Source: Micractinium sp. NFX-FRZ
Lineage: Eukaryota; Chlorophyta; Trebouxiophyceae; Chlorellales; Chlorellaceae
Reading direction: 5' to 3'
Assembly (NCBI GenBank): GCA_029339195.1
Contig: JAPTJF010000125.1
Span: 1-64,000, forward strand
DNA: 64,000 nucleotides
The position numbers and the translations under genes were made by a program. Within the stretch, counting starts at the first letter, position 1; the number at the start of each line of letters is the position of its first letter. Below, piece by piece: positions 47,145 to 57,354 of the stretch. Under the pieces are notes generated by a model that saw only the letters and a program-made list of their open reading frames with translations, was not told where the DNA came from and searched no databases.

Positions 47145-47149
47145 TGTAA
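47145..47149 (+). terminator. poly(A) signal TGTAA of the SMP-C2 gene
   Basis: TGTAA begins 16 bases after the TGA at 47127-47129. The position is close to the stop, implying a very short 3' UTR. This supports both the stop codon and chlorophyte origin. Confidence 0.55.
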
Positions 47150-47376
47150 TGGTGCTTGCTGTCCGGCAGTCCTGCTGCATGGGGTACTGTCATCAAGGGG
47201 GCACTGCTGGTAGAGCCCGTGCTATCGCTGCCGCTGGGCGCCGCTGATGTGGTGCCAGTGGGCGGGTTGACATACATCACAGAAGGATTTCCTCTCGATA
47301 CATCCACGCTGTCTGAGCATTCAGAATTGCACAGTGGCAGGGCGCACACCTGCGTGAACAACACCTTGAGTTTGCC

Positions 47377-48571
47377 ATGCCCGGTCCCGCCTTCGACGCC
47401 TTGCCGGACGCCCTGCTTGGCCGCATCTTCGCGCAGTGCGGGCTGGAGGCCGGGGTGAGTTCGCCGTTGAACCGCCTACGGCCGCCCCCTCTTGCCACCT
47501 GCCGCCTCCCTGCCGCCGCCGCTCAGGTCGCCCGCCGAGCGCATCAAGATGAGACACTTTTCTGCTGCCTGCAGGCCCCGTTGGCGCTGGTGAGCCGCCG
47601 CTGGCACAACATCCTCTTCAGTGAGCCTTCGCTGTGGAGCTCGCTGCAGCTTGACGGCGACTCGCTTGATGACGCAGCCGCAGACGGGCCGCATGCGGCG
47701 ACGGCGTGGCTCAGCTGCAAGCGTGCGCTCCTGCGGCGCGTGGGCCGCCTGGTGTCGCGGCTGACCGTCGATGATATCAACATCGCCTCCATCCGAAGCG
47801 GCGGGGTCCGCCGGCAAGGACCCGTGTTTCAAGAGCAAGCCGCTGCTTGCGGCAGCAGCTGGGACTTCGTCGGCGACGTGCTGGCGCGCCTGCCGGAAGC
47901 GCAGCTCTCGTCCCTTGAAATGGAGTGCGGTGCTGTGGACGTGCCAACGCTGCAGCACCTGGCGCCCTTCGCTCAGCTCACGCTCCTGTCCTTGAGCGTC
48001 GCTAAGCCGCTGCCGCCCAACACAGCCAGCCTGCTGCGGGAGCTGCCCCGCCTGCGCTGCCTGGTGCTCGACGCGCCCCAGATGCCTGACGCCGTGCTGG
48101 CCGTGCTGCCGCACCTGGCACAGATGTTCAGCCTGCGGCTGGCGTCAGAAGTCCTGCCGCCTGCCTGGCAGCACCTTTCGGCACTGACGCAGCTGACCCG
48201 TGTGACATGGATCGAGAAGAGGCGGATGGAACCGGGTGACGGCGCCGGCCCGGATGATGGTTTGATGGTGGGCCCCCTGCCGCGGCTGCTGGCCCAGCTG
48301 CCAGGCCTCAAGGCCTGGAAGTTTGGCAGCACCAGCGGCAGCCTCTTGCGCGGGCGCATGCAGGCAAGAGGGCGGGCTGGGTGGGCAGACAGCCAACAGC
48401 AGCAGGGCCCCGTGCAGTCGTTGTAGCCAGGCAGCAGCAGCAGGGCTGCAGTTCCGCCTGAAAGGAGGTCGCGAGCAGATAGGGGTGTATGGACAGGGGA
48501 TCGCAGCAGCAGCAGCAGGGGCAGCATGGCCAGCAGCAGCAAGGGCAGCATGGCCCCTGAGATACTCTGAG

Positions 48572-48602
<31 letters not shown>

Positions 48603-49614
48603 GCGCAGGCAGTGTCAGCAGGGGCCTACAGGGCGGCGGCCCACCCTCTGCGTCGCTCATTCTCTGCGGCATCCGCCGCATGGTGCCGCTGCGGCAACTC
48701 ATCCAGCTTCGCTGCCGCCCGGCGTCTCCTCTTTAAACAGCCTGTCCATCTTGCACAGCATGGGCCTCAGCGCCAGCGCTTTCCAGGGGTGCCCACAGCT
48801 GAGTCAGCACCTGACGCAGCTGCTGCTGCGTGTCACCTACTTTGAAGGGGTTGCCGCCGAGCCAGCTGTGGCAGCACTGCTGCAGCAAGCCCCACGGCTG
48901 CAGAACCTCACTTTGCTGGCATACTTCAGGGGTCAGTCCTTCCCGGCAGCGGTTGCCAGCAGGACTGGGCTGAAGCGGCTGTCCCTTCCATGTAATGACA
49001 TGTCAGAGCTGCCCAATGGATCGTGGCTGCAAGGTGAGCGCAGAAGTGCCCGCTGCACTCCCTGACGGCGCGCCGCTTTCACAGCAGCTGCAGCAGCCGT
49101 GTGCCTGTGCATGCGTATCAGCTGTGCGTTTAGAGCTTGGTCGGCTGCAGCTGGCACAAATGCAGCAGCGGCAGCATGTCACGCCTCACGGCGGGACTTC
49201 TACTGTAGGATCCGCCTCAAGTCACCTACCAAGCTCCTGACCCTCTCCCCTCGTTGTTACTGCCTCGTCTTCATGCTGCGGTAATATCAATCTTTTTTAA
49301 AACGTAGTCAGCATCCTTCTCTGCTTTCCCTCTCCCTGTGTTCAGATGTCGAGTTTCTTGACTTGAGGATGAACAAGTTCACCCGCCTTCCGCCCGCGCT
49401 GGCAGCTGCCACCAAGCTGCAGCGGCTGGGTCTTCTGGACAACGCTGAGCTGGAGCTCACGCACGTTGACGTGGACAGCGTCCTGCTGCGCCTCCCATGC
49501 TTGCGCTATCTGCGCCTGGGTGCCAGCAAGACTCGGGTCCCTGTGCTGGTGCACCTGGCGCGCCGCTTGCCGCTGGTGGAGGTGACCGACTCGGCTGGCG
49601 GCTTGTTTTGGTGA
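47377..49614 (+). CDS. F-box and leucine-rich repeat protein
   Basis: Exons: 47377-47454, 47574 to about 48362, about 48742-49033 and 49346-49614. The N-terminus is an F-box: FDALPDALLGRIFAQCG, then across a splice APLALVSRRWHNILFSEPS and LWSSLQLD. Leucine-rich repeats follow: LSSLEMECGAVDVPTLQHLA, LTLLSLSVAKPLPPNTASLL, RLRCLVLDAPQMPDAVLAVL, LSILHSMGLSASAF, LQNLTLLAYFRG and VEFLDLRMNKFTRLPPALA. Such proteins select substrates for SCF ubiquitin ligases; the substrate is unknown. The junction between exons 2 and 3 is not settled: no GT donor fits phase and an atypical GC donor (CAG|GCAAGA at 48363) is possible. That intron also contains a 29-base poly(A) run. No TGTAA follows closely. Confidence 0.72.
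48572..48600 (+). repeat. A29 homopolymer in an F-box gene intron
   Basis: Twenty-nine uninterrupted adenines, the only long homopolymer of A or T in the window and striking in such GC-rich DNA. It could be the tail of a retroposed sequence (SINE-, LINE- or mRNA-derived) inserted in the sense direction, or an assembly artefact. I could not find convincing target-site duplications by eye. Confidence 0.85.
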
Positions 49615-50000
49615 TTATGGTGTTGTTAGCATGCTTTGAAAAGCAATAGCAAAAAGGAGGACGCCTGAATGACAGGGAAGGGCAGTCTCAGCTGTGAGCC
49701 CTCCCACCTGGCTGTGCCCGCGTGCTGCCCGAGCATGTGGGTTGTTCACTGCCATTCATGAGCCTGCATGGTGGCGCCCAAGAGCGCGGAGCCCAGCAAA
49801 GTAGCAAAGTAGCTGCATGTCACGCACCAGTAGCTGAGGGCCGCATCTTGGTTGGTCAACGGTACCCGGTGCCCGTGGAGAGTACGATGGCGGCAGCACA
49901 GGCGCGCCGCCAGCGGGTCCGCCAGCATGCACTACCCTGCGCTGATCGCCCGCTTCCTCGCCTTTGTAAATCTGACCTGCAGTAGAGCCGGCTCGTCACA
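49615..50000. other. intergenic region, F-box 3' flank and Sec62 promoter
   Basis: About 386 bases between two plus-strand genes. I see no exon, TATA box or repeat. Several ATGs upstream of 50001 (for example 49889) open short frames that do not join the Sec62 frame. Confidence 0.4.
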
Positions 50001-52497
50001 ATGGCCAAGGTATGCAGTCGCCTGTGTTGCAGCCGCCGTTTCGCTGCCTGCCCGCGTGCACACCGGCGGCCTCTTATCAAGATGTAATGCCTGCAGGGCG
50101 AGCCACTTGATCCGCTGATGGTGTTTGCGGAGGCACTCCGCAGCAAGGGCGGCATTGAGAACCGGTCGGGCGTGCTGTCGGGGGAGCGGTATGAGCTGTT
50201 TCGCGGCAAGGACCTGATGCGCTGGGTGAAGGCGCACCCCGAGAAGGCAGGCGAAGCGGCCGCAGGTGGGTCACTGCCAGCGGCGGTGGCAGCGGCAGGC
50301 TGGGGCGGTTGCAGTTGGTCACTCTGCCGCCTGCTCGCCCCACCTCTGGCACACAGCCTCCTGCCACTTTGAAATGCCCATCGCATGCATCCAAGAGGCA
50401 TGCGGGCAAAACAACTGCTGCAGGCAAGAGCTTTGAGGCCAATGATGAGCTGGCACGGCACCTGGGCCAGCGCCTCATTCGCGGCCGCATGGCGCTGCGC
50501 GTGGACCGCGTGAACAAGAAGCCGCTGCCGGGCAGTAAGAAGCTGGTCAAATTCCCTCGCAAGCTGGCGCAGCTGCCGCCGGATCAGGCTGCGGTGAGGC
50601 GCGCTCGGGTGCCGGGGCGGCGGCATGGCACTGTCTTGAGTTGGGATGGGCGCATGGAGAAGGACGCATGCCACTGCGCGCCACCCTCCCGACCCAAGCT
50701 TCGCACTTGCTGCCGGCCCCTGGCACAACCGCTTGTGGACAGAGGGTTTTTAAGGGCGGTCTACGCTCGTATCCCATATTCACCCTGCTCGTTGCCCTGT
50801 GCCACCTTCCTAAACCAACCCCAGGCGTTTGTGGACGACGGCTTCTACATCTGGCTCTATGAGCGCCCCACCTCCCCCTGGGCCTGGGTCTGGACCGCCC
50901 TCATCCCACGTGAGCCGGGTTTGGGAAAGGCGCCAGGTGGCAGGCCCTGCCAGAGCGGCAGTCATTGTGCGCTGGTGCTCAGAGCTCTGGTGACAGCTCT
51001 GCCACAGGGAGCAGAGGGAGCCGATCATGAGATGGATGTTAGGGGAGGGGCGGCGGCGGCCGGAAGGGGCAGGCAAGGCGGCGAGGGGCGGGGGGACATG
51101 TGTGCTGCAGGCAGGCAGGCACGCAGCCCCGCAGGTACGGCCTGGCCCCTCCGGCCTGCTCGGATTGCCCACCCTGCCTGCTCTCTCCTGCGAACCGCCC
51201 TGCCCCTGCACTGGTGGCCCTGGCCTGCTGCTTTACTTCCCGCTTGCCCAGAATGGGTGACAGGCACCGTCGGTCATGCCCCCCTCAAGCCTCCTTTTCT
51301 CCCCTGCCCTCGCCCCGCCCCTGCAGTGGTGGTCCTCGCCTGCTGCCTCTTCCCGCTGGCTCCCAACTGGGTCAAAGTGGGCGTCTTCTACCTCTCCTCA
51401 GGCCTGCTGGTGCTGATCATGGGGGTGCTGGTGATGCGCACCGTGCTGGCGCTGGCCACCTGGGTGCTGACGGGGCGCACCGTCTGGCTGCTGCCCAACC
51501 TGAGCTCCGAGGTGGGTGGGGTGGGGGGAAGCCTGCCTGCCTGCAGATTTTGAGGGGAGCTGGGGGCATGGCGTTGGGTTGTACCAGTTTCAAGCAGCGG
51601 TTGCAAGTGTTGGGACCAGGGGGAAGTGGGGGGTAGACAGCAGGGGTAGAAGCAGAGTGCAGCACCGGCTGGCTGCTGCCCAACCGGAGCTCAGAGGTGA
51701 TGAGGGGAGGCAGGCGTGGGGGGAGGGAGGCGAGCTCAGGGCCCAGGGTAAAACATTCCACATCTCATCTTTCTACACATGCTGTCCCTCACATGCGCTC
51801 GCCCCCACCACCCAGCAGCACAAGCTCTTCAGTATGTGCTGCACACCCATGCTCCTCCCCTCCCTCCCCTCCCTCCCTCCCCTCCTTCCTCCCCCCCCCT
51901 CCAGGACGTCCCCATCTCCCAGCTGCACAAGCCCTTCTTCTCTGTGGAGGGCCCGCCCACAGAAGGAGGCCGCAAGTGGGCCAGCCACCCGCTGACCCGC
52001 CTGGCGGTGGGCGCAGTGGCTGCCGGAGTGATTTATGTGCTGTACAGCCATTCGCCCGACAAGGGTGAGCAGCAGAGCAGTAGGCAGAAAAAGAGCGGCT
52101 GTTGGTGGCTTGCTCATGGGGATATGCCATGTTGTGTGGGGGCGGTGGTTCCAACTCCACCAACCTGCGCCGCCGCTCATGCCCGCCTACTGTCCCCCTT
52201 GGTCCGTGCCCACAACCGTGCCATCCTGCCCCCCTTTCTGCAGCCGCCATCACCACGGAAGCGTCCCGCTACAAGGATGATCTCATGGATTGGCTGGGGG
52301 TGCAGCGCGACGGCCAGCAGCGCATCGGCAGCAACGCCACCGACGCAGGCACGGCGGCGGCAGGCAACGGCACGGCTGCAGGTGCAAAGGCGGACAACAG
52401 CGGCGCTGCCGCAGGTGCAGAGGCTGGCGGCGCAGCGGCAGAGGCGGCGGGCGGTGCGGTGGATGCCGAGCCTGCTGGGGCCGACGGCGAGCTTTAA
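50001..52497 (+). CDS. SEC62: Sec62, ER protein-translocation subunit
   Basis: Sec62 works with Sec61 and Sec63 in post-translational import of proteins into the ER. Seven exons join in phase: 50001-50009 (MAK), 50097-50265, 50424-50593, 50825-50909, 51327-51511, 51905-52064 and 52244-52497. The N-terminal part has YELFRGKDLMRWVKAHPEKA and the helix-rich FEANDELARHLGQRLIRGRM. Then FVDDGFYIWLYERPTSPWAW leads into the two-helix membrane core: VVVLACCLFPLAPNWVKVGV and FYLSSGLLVLIMGVLVM, ending in TGRTVWLLPNLSSE, the family signature. DVPISQLHKPFFSVEGPP follows. A third hydrophobic stretch (LAVGAVAAGVIYVLYS) and an Ala/Gly-rich tail end it. The three-codon first exon is chosen because ATG-AAG|GTATGC joins in phase to GEPLDPLMVFAEALRS. 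The intron after the LLPNLSSE exon holds an almost intact copy of that exon's end. Confidence 0.92.
51661..51700 (+). repeat. echo of the Sec62 exon 5 end with donor
   Basis: The exon end and donor at 51477-51514 is repeated at 51663-51700 with 3 mismatches in 38 bases, including the GAG|GTG donor. The encoded LPNLSSE becomes LPNRSSE. The distance is about 185 bases, in the same intron. Confidence 0.9.
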
Positions 52498-53158
52498 AGC
52501 AGCGTGCTGGGTGTGTGTTTGGCCCCGTGGCGGCATCTTGTAGTGCTTGTAGTGCATGCCCTCCAGGAGCTGTCTTTGTGTGCATGATGCGTGTCATCAC
52601 CTTTTGAGCAGCTGTGGAAAGGAGCGGGAGGGCCCGCGAAGGGCGCTTTACAGTGCCGGTGTGGCGTCGAGGAAGGATGTGTTGGGTTTGGGTTTGAGTT
52701 GATTGTGCGTGCGTGGTATTGGGCATTGGCAAGCATGCGTTGACAGAGTGGCAGAAGGAGCGTGCCCACCCTCCTGTGGGCGAAGGAGTGAGCGCAGGAA
52801 AAGAAGCATGCACGGGGTTGCAGGGCAAAGTGGCACAACATGGGCTCTGTGCTTTGCACGGCACGGTGACGGGGTGTGAAACAGAGAAGAAGCAATGTGG
52901 CGCAGTGTTGATCAGAGAAGCAAGTGCTGAGGCGTGGTGCAAAGCAAAACTGGAGCCTTCAGGCCTGGAGTATCGTGGGGGCGAGGGCAGGATGGGGCCA
53001 CGCTTTGTGCAGGTAGGGCACAACAGGGGGCGGCAAATTGTGCACATGCACTTTGTGTGGGTAGGCAGCTTGAGGGCGGGACACAGCAGCCTCGCCCTGT
53101 CAGCATGTGGGTACGCTAGAGTGCTACTCTTTCATGATTTGGGTACGTTAGAGTGCTG
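52498..53158. other. convergent intergenic region, Sec62 / ankyrin gene
   Basis: About 660 bases between converging stops. The sequence is GT-rich on plus and has no supported exon. A direct repeat lies at its right edge: GGGTACGCTAGAGTGCT (53110-53126) and GGGTACGTTAGAGTGCT (53141-53157), the second ending at the ankyrin stop. TTACA at 52648-52652 could be the ankyrin gene's TGTAA. Confidence 0.45.
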
Positions 53159-54801
53159 TTATTTCAGGTGCTGGGTGCTGGGAGCCAGCTGTTTGATGAT
53201 GCACAGCACGATGCCTCCATCCAGCCACCAGGCGCTGCCACGGCCCTGTGGCTCCTGCTGCACTGCCTGCAGCGATCCCGCCCGGGCGCCGCTGTCGGCG
53301 CCGCTGCCGCTCAAGCCAGCAGTGTTGCTGATGCCACCGCTCCTGCGTGTGTGCCGGCTGCTGCTGCTGGCGCCGCTTTCACTGCTGCTGCTGCTGCTGG
53401 TACGGAGGGTGAAGCCGCGACACGCCACCCGCAGCACCTCACGAGAGGCGGCCTTGAAGGGCCGCGGGAAGAGGTGGTGTGTTGCCGGTGACCACTGCGG
53501 CGGCTGCGTGGCATAGGGTTCAATCGCCGCCCAATCTGCAGGCTGCATGCCGTCCACGGCTGCCTCCACTGCACCGCTGGCGTCGGGCGCCCCTGCCGGC
53601 GCCGCCCCTGCCGCCAGCAGGCGCTGCAGGCAGTCGGCGGCCCGGCGCAGCAGCCACGCCTCCTGCCCCGTCCCGGCAGCTGCATGCAGCTTGCTGAGCT
53701 GGCGTGACACATGCAGCTCCTGTCTGAGCTTGCTAAGCAGCACTCCTACAGCTGGCACAGCTGGGCAGCAGCAGCGGGTGGCGCAGGGGCCAGCGGCGCC
53801 CGCTGTGCAGGCGGCTCGACAGGCCAGCAGGCCGCAGCAGGGGCCGCCGGCAAGGCCGCGCTGCAGCGGCGTGGCGGCATCCGCCCCTCGGTCCAGCAGC
53901 CAGCGGACGACAGCGGGGTCGAAACGGCAGCGTTCCAACAGATCGGTGCGCAGCAGGGCAGCGGTGCAGTCTGCAAGGGGGGGCGGGAAAGGGGGCAAAG
54001 GAGAGTCGGGGGAAAGGGGCGTGGGTCGGCTGTACTGGCTGTGCGGCACCTGCAGATGGGGAGGCTACAGGAGCACAGGTGTGCCCACGGCACCACTGAA
54101 CCTGTGCCCGTCCAGCTATGTGCGCCATTCCTTGCTGCCAGGCTGGCACCGCATGCCTCGTCCTCAACCGCATGCCAGCCGCCTTGCCTTGCCTGTCGTG
54201 CACACCTCTCTACACCCTGTCCCACACACCCCCTACAGACGAGGACCCATCCTGGGTGCGCCCCTGGCGTTACACCCACCCCCTACCTGCGCCGTGCTCC
54301 ACCAGTAGCTGCGCCAGCTGCAGGTTGTGCCCCACCAGGGCCCTGCTCAGGGGCGTGTGGCAGCCGCTTAGATCCGTCCAGCAAATGTTGGGTGAGGCGC
54401 CCAGGTTGAGCAACAGGCGGCAGACGGCCACCGCTGCGGGCGAGTGCAGCGGTGCCGTCACCGCGGCCTGGAGAGGGTAGAGGGAGCTGCCTCCAAAGGG
54501 TGTGTAGACTTTGCTGCAGTTGGGGCAGGGCAGGGGGGCCATGGGGAGGGGGCTGGATGCTCTGATCGGTCCCCACGGCTTCCGCCGCACAGGTTGTAGG
54601 GCGGCCTGCCGCACCCCCACACGACGCTCACCTGCTGACTGCCGCCCCCGGTCTCGCGGCCAACTCGCTGGCGGCCGACACTGCAACGGGCGCATCTCCA
54701 ACGATCAAGGCAGTCACAAGCTTTTGGTTTAGGCATTGGGAAACAACGCCACTCCTGTCTTCCAGGTGCAGCCTGGAGAAGGGACAAAGCGTTTCCATCA
54801 T
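53159..54801 (-). CDS. ankyrin-repeat protein with F-box-like C-terminal segment
   Basis: Exons: 54801 to about 54635, 54473-54288 and 53972-53159. Start MMETLCPFSRLHLEDRSG is the best in-frame ATG; another lies near 54888. Exon 1 gives LVTALIVGDAPVAVSAASEL; the donor is GCA|GTCAGC by phase, not the nearby stronger GTGAGC, so this edge is unsure. Exon 2 gives ankyrin units LHSPAAVAVCRLLLNLGASP and TPLSRALVGHNLQLAQLLVE. Exon 3 continues DPAVVRWLLDRGADAATPL. The C-terminal part has HLFPRPFKAASREVLRVACR, a Ser-rich insert, and WLDGGIVLCIIKQLA. This pair (FP..FKAA.R..L, then a 'LD..IV..II..LA' helix) recalls FSAEFSAAARVLLLC and LPCELVRLVIERLA of the VHL-like gene at 28614. Such a helix resembles an F-box; a ubiquitin-ligase adaptor role is inference. 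Confidence 0.65.
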
Positions 54802-54972
54802 GAATAGCGTATAAAGACGTGAAATGTAGCCCCTCCGACACACGGGTTTGCACCTTGGGCTTTCGGCGCGCCACGACACCGCAGACACCGCACGCGGCCA
54901 GGCAGTTGTCTACAGCTCTCATAACCCCCCTGCCATTTATTACAGTCGTAAAGAGGAGGCTAGGAAACCACC
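54802..54972. promoter_or_regulatory. short divergent promoter, ankyrin / acetyltransferase genes
   Basis: 171 bases between the ankyrin start (minus, 54801) and the acetyltransferase ATG (plus, 54973). The two genes should share it. The sequence includes a relatively AT-rich block at 54905-54955. Confidence 0.4.
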
Positions 54973-57007
54973 ATGATTCCGCCAGGGCACAAGGCGGGCG
55001 AACGCTGGCCGGTGAAGGAGGGGGAGCTCTCCCACAAGCAGCGGCTGCTCGCAGGTGGGGTGTGAGATCGGATGGGGTGGGTGGGTCGCGCTGATCAATT
55101 GGTGGGACTGCAGTGAGCTTGCCGCCGCGACCTCCCGCCACCGCCTCCCGCCCCGCGTCACGCTCGCCGCAAGCCGTCAAGCCTTCTTGACTTGAATACT
55201 CATAAGCTCTCCCCATGCCTTGCAGGCCAGACTTACCAGGCCAACGATCCAGAGGTGGGTGTTTATGTGAAGCGTTGTTTGCGCGCAACTCTCCCACCCA
55301 TCCGGCACCACGGCTGAAGCCCCCACCTTGTGCTGCATTGCAGCTGGTCGACGACCGCATCCGCTGCCGCAAGCTGCTGCACCAGTTCAACACGGCGCTG
55401 CCCTATGACGATGTGGAGGGGCGGATGGCGGTGCTGAAAGAACTACTGGGGGGGTTCGATGAAGGTGAGAGCGGCAGTGCTGGGCAAGCCAGGGCCTGGG
55501 AGGGTGGGGCAGCGGGGGCCGGGTGATTGGGGACGCGACAAGGGAGCGGTGGCCAGCAGGCCTGTCGGTTTTTGCGTGCTGCCGCCGGTTTATTCGTCAC
55601 CCCAGGCCCGCCGTGTATTAGCACTGAGCGGTAGATGGAGGTTGGCTGTGGGAAAGTTTCACCGTGGCGAGCAGGGAAGAGTGCCAAGCTGCAGTGGGGC
55701 GGTTGGGGATGGGTGGGGCTGCAGAAAGCTGGGCAAGGGCGAGGCGAGGCAGCGGTTTTGAGGATGCAGGTGAGGATGCATCTGCGCCCGCTCTGCCTTT
55801 CTTGCCCAGTGCTGTGCCGGCGTCCCTGCCCTCCGGGGCATGTGGAGGCGACGCAGCAGCATGCCCCGGAGAGCACCCGCCGCTCGTCGAGCCGCTGCCC
55901 TTGCCTCTGCCAACCCACCCCTCCTGCCCCATCTCAAGCCCTTCACCCCTGCAGAGCACCCGCCCTTCATTGAGCCGCCGCTCTACTGCGACTTTGGGTA
56001 CAACATCTTCCTGGGCAAGGACACTTACATGAATTTTGGCACCACAATCTTGGACTGTGGGCCGGTGCATGTGGGGGACCGCACACTGTTTGGACCGTCT
56101 GTGCAGGTGCGGCACCGGAATTGGATGATGCAGCTCGGTGTACGCTCGGTTTCAAGGGCATGGGGCAGTACAGGGGCAGGTTGCTGTGGGGCGCGTGGTC
56201 TCGGGTGAGCCGAGCGATGGCAGCCCTGTGCGGCGGGAGCGTCACAGTGTACCCCCTGCCCAGCCAGCACCCGCCCACCCATAAACAAGCCCGCACCTTG
56301 CACCATGCTCCCCAGTGCTTCACTGCTTCCCCTTTAATTTCTCCAACCTCCATTCCTCTCCCCACCTCCACATGCCCTCCCACAGATCTACCCAGTGGGT
56401 CACCACGTGGACCCCGCGGAGCGCTCTGGCACCCAGGGTTTTGAGTATGCCAAGCCCGTGGTCATTGGCGCCGACTGCTGGATCGGCGGGGCGGCCATCA
56501 TCATGCAGGGTGGGCAACCAGACACGCGGGGGTTGCGCTGTGCTGCGCTGTGGTGGGTGCTGTGCCGTGCTGGCGCGTGGGCTGCTGGACTGGGCTGCAG
56601 TACCCATTTACGCAGGGTGGGGGGCTGTTCTGGGCCGGCACCCACTGTGGCGTGCCGCAATGCCCTGCGCTTCACTGCTCTTTGTTTCCAGCGTGGTCAC
56701 ATCACTCCCTGGAGCCCTGCAGGTCCAGCCCCGCACTGCGCCCAGCCCAGGTTAGCTCCGCCCTGACCCGGCGTCGGCCTCCCCGTTGTCCTGCCTGCCT
56801 GCAGGCATCACCATCGGCGAGGGCAGCACGGTGGCAGCAGGGGCGGTGGTGACGCGGGATGTGGAGCCGTACACCGTAGTGGCTGGCAACCCTGCCCGCG
56901 TCATCCGCCGCCTGCAGCGCCCCGGAAGCGCAGACGGCGCGGAGCCTGCAGCAGCAGCAGCAGCAGCAGCAGCAGCGGGAGCACCGGCAGAAACGCAGCA
57001 GCCGTGA
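54973..57007 (+). CDS. sugar O-acetyltransferase, maltose acetyltransferase / LacA-NodL type
   Basis: Exons: 54973-55054, about 55227-55252, 55345-55464, 55955-56106, 56387-56510 and 56806-57007. The protein starts [20 protein letters not shown]. The small N-terminal 'maltose acetyltransferase' segment has [20 protein letters not shown] and [12 protein letters not shown] left-handed beta-helix follows: [59 protein letters not shown] (the His pair holds the catalytic base), [20 protein letters not shown] and [20 protein letters not shown]. These enzymes acetylate a sugar hydroxyl from acetyl-CoA; the acceptor here is unknown. The family is typical of bacteria and fungi, but here it has many introns and local codon use, so any transfer was old. 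The Ala-rich tail is a CAG run. TGTAA follows at 57183. Confidence 0.9.
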
Positions 57008-57354
57008 TTTGCTGCCTGCAGCTGCCTGGCGGGGCGGACGGCGTGGAGTCTACCGCAGTTGCGGCAGCATCGGCAGAAGAGCAGCAGGCAGGCAGGTCAA
57101 ACACAAGTGCAGCGGCAGTGGCAACAATACACACATACATATGGCAAAGCTTGGGCCGTGCCATTTCTTTTAATGAGTATTCTGTAAGACCTCACACCTC
57201 ACCTAAGTAGGACACACCTGCCACTCTTGATGGGTGCTGGAGACCATGGGCCTGCGGGGCAGCTTGCATGCCGTGCCCAGCATGGCGCTGCATGCGCATT
57301 TGAGTCGGACGGCGCGTTGGCGTTTCGCCGATTCCCGCATTGCTGCTTGATCAC
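57008..57354. other. intergenic region with acetyltransferase 3' UTR
   Basis: About 350 bases. It contains the TGTAA at 57183-57187. Beyond it lies the 5' region of the next gene, whose first exon I could not resolve. Confidence 0.4.
57183..57187 (+). terminator. poly(A) signal TGTAA of the acetyltransferase gene
   Basis: TGTAA 176 bases past the TGA at 57005-57007, on the sense strand, in the AT-richest part of this interval. Confidence 0.5.
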
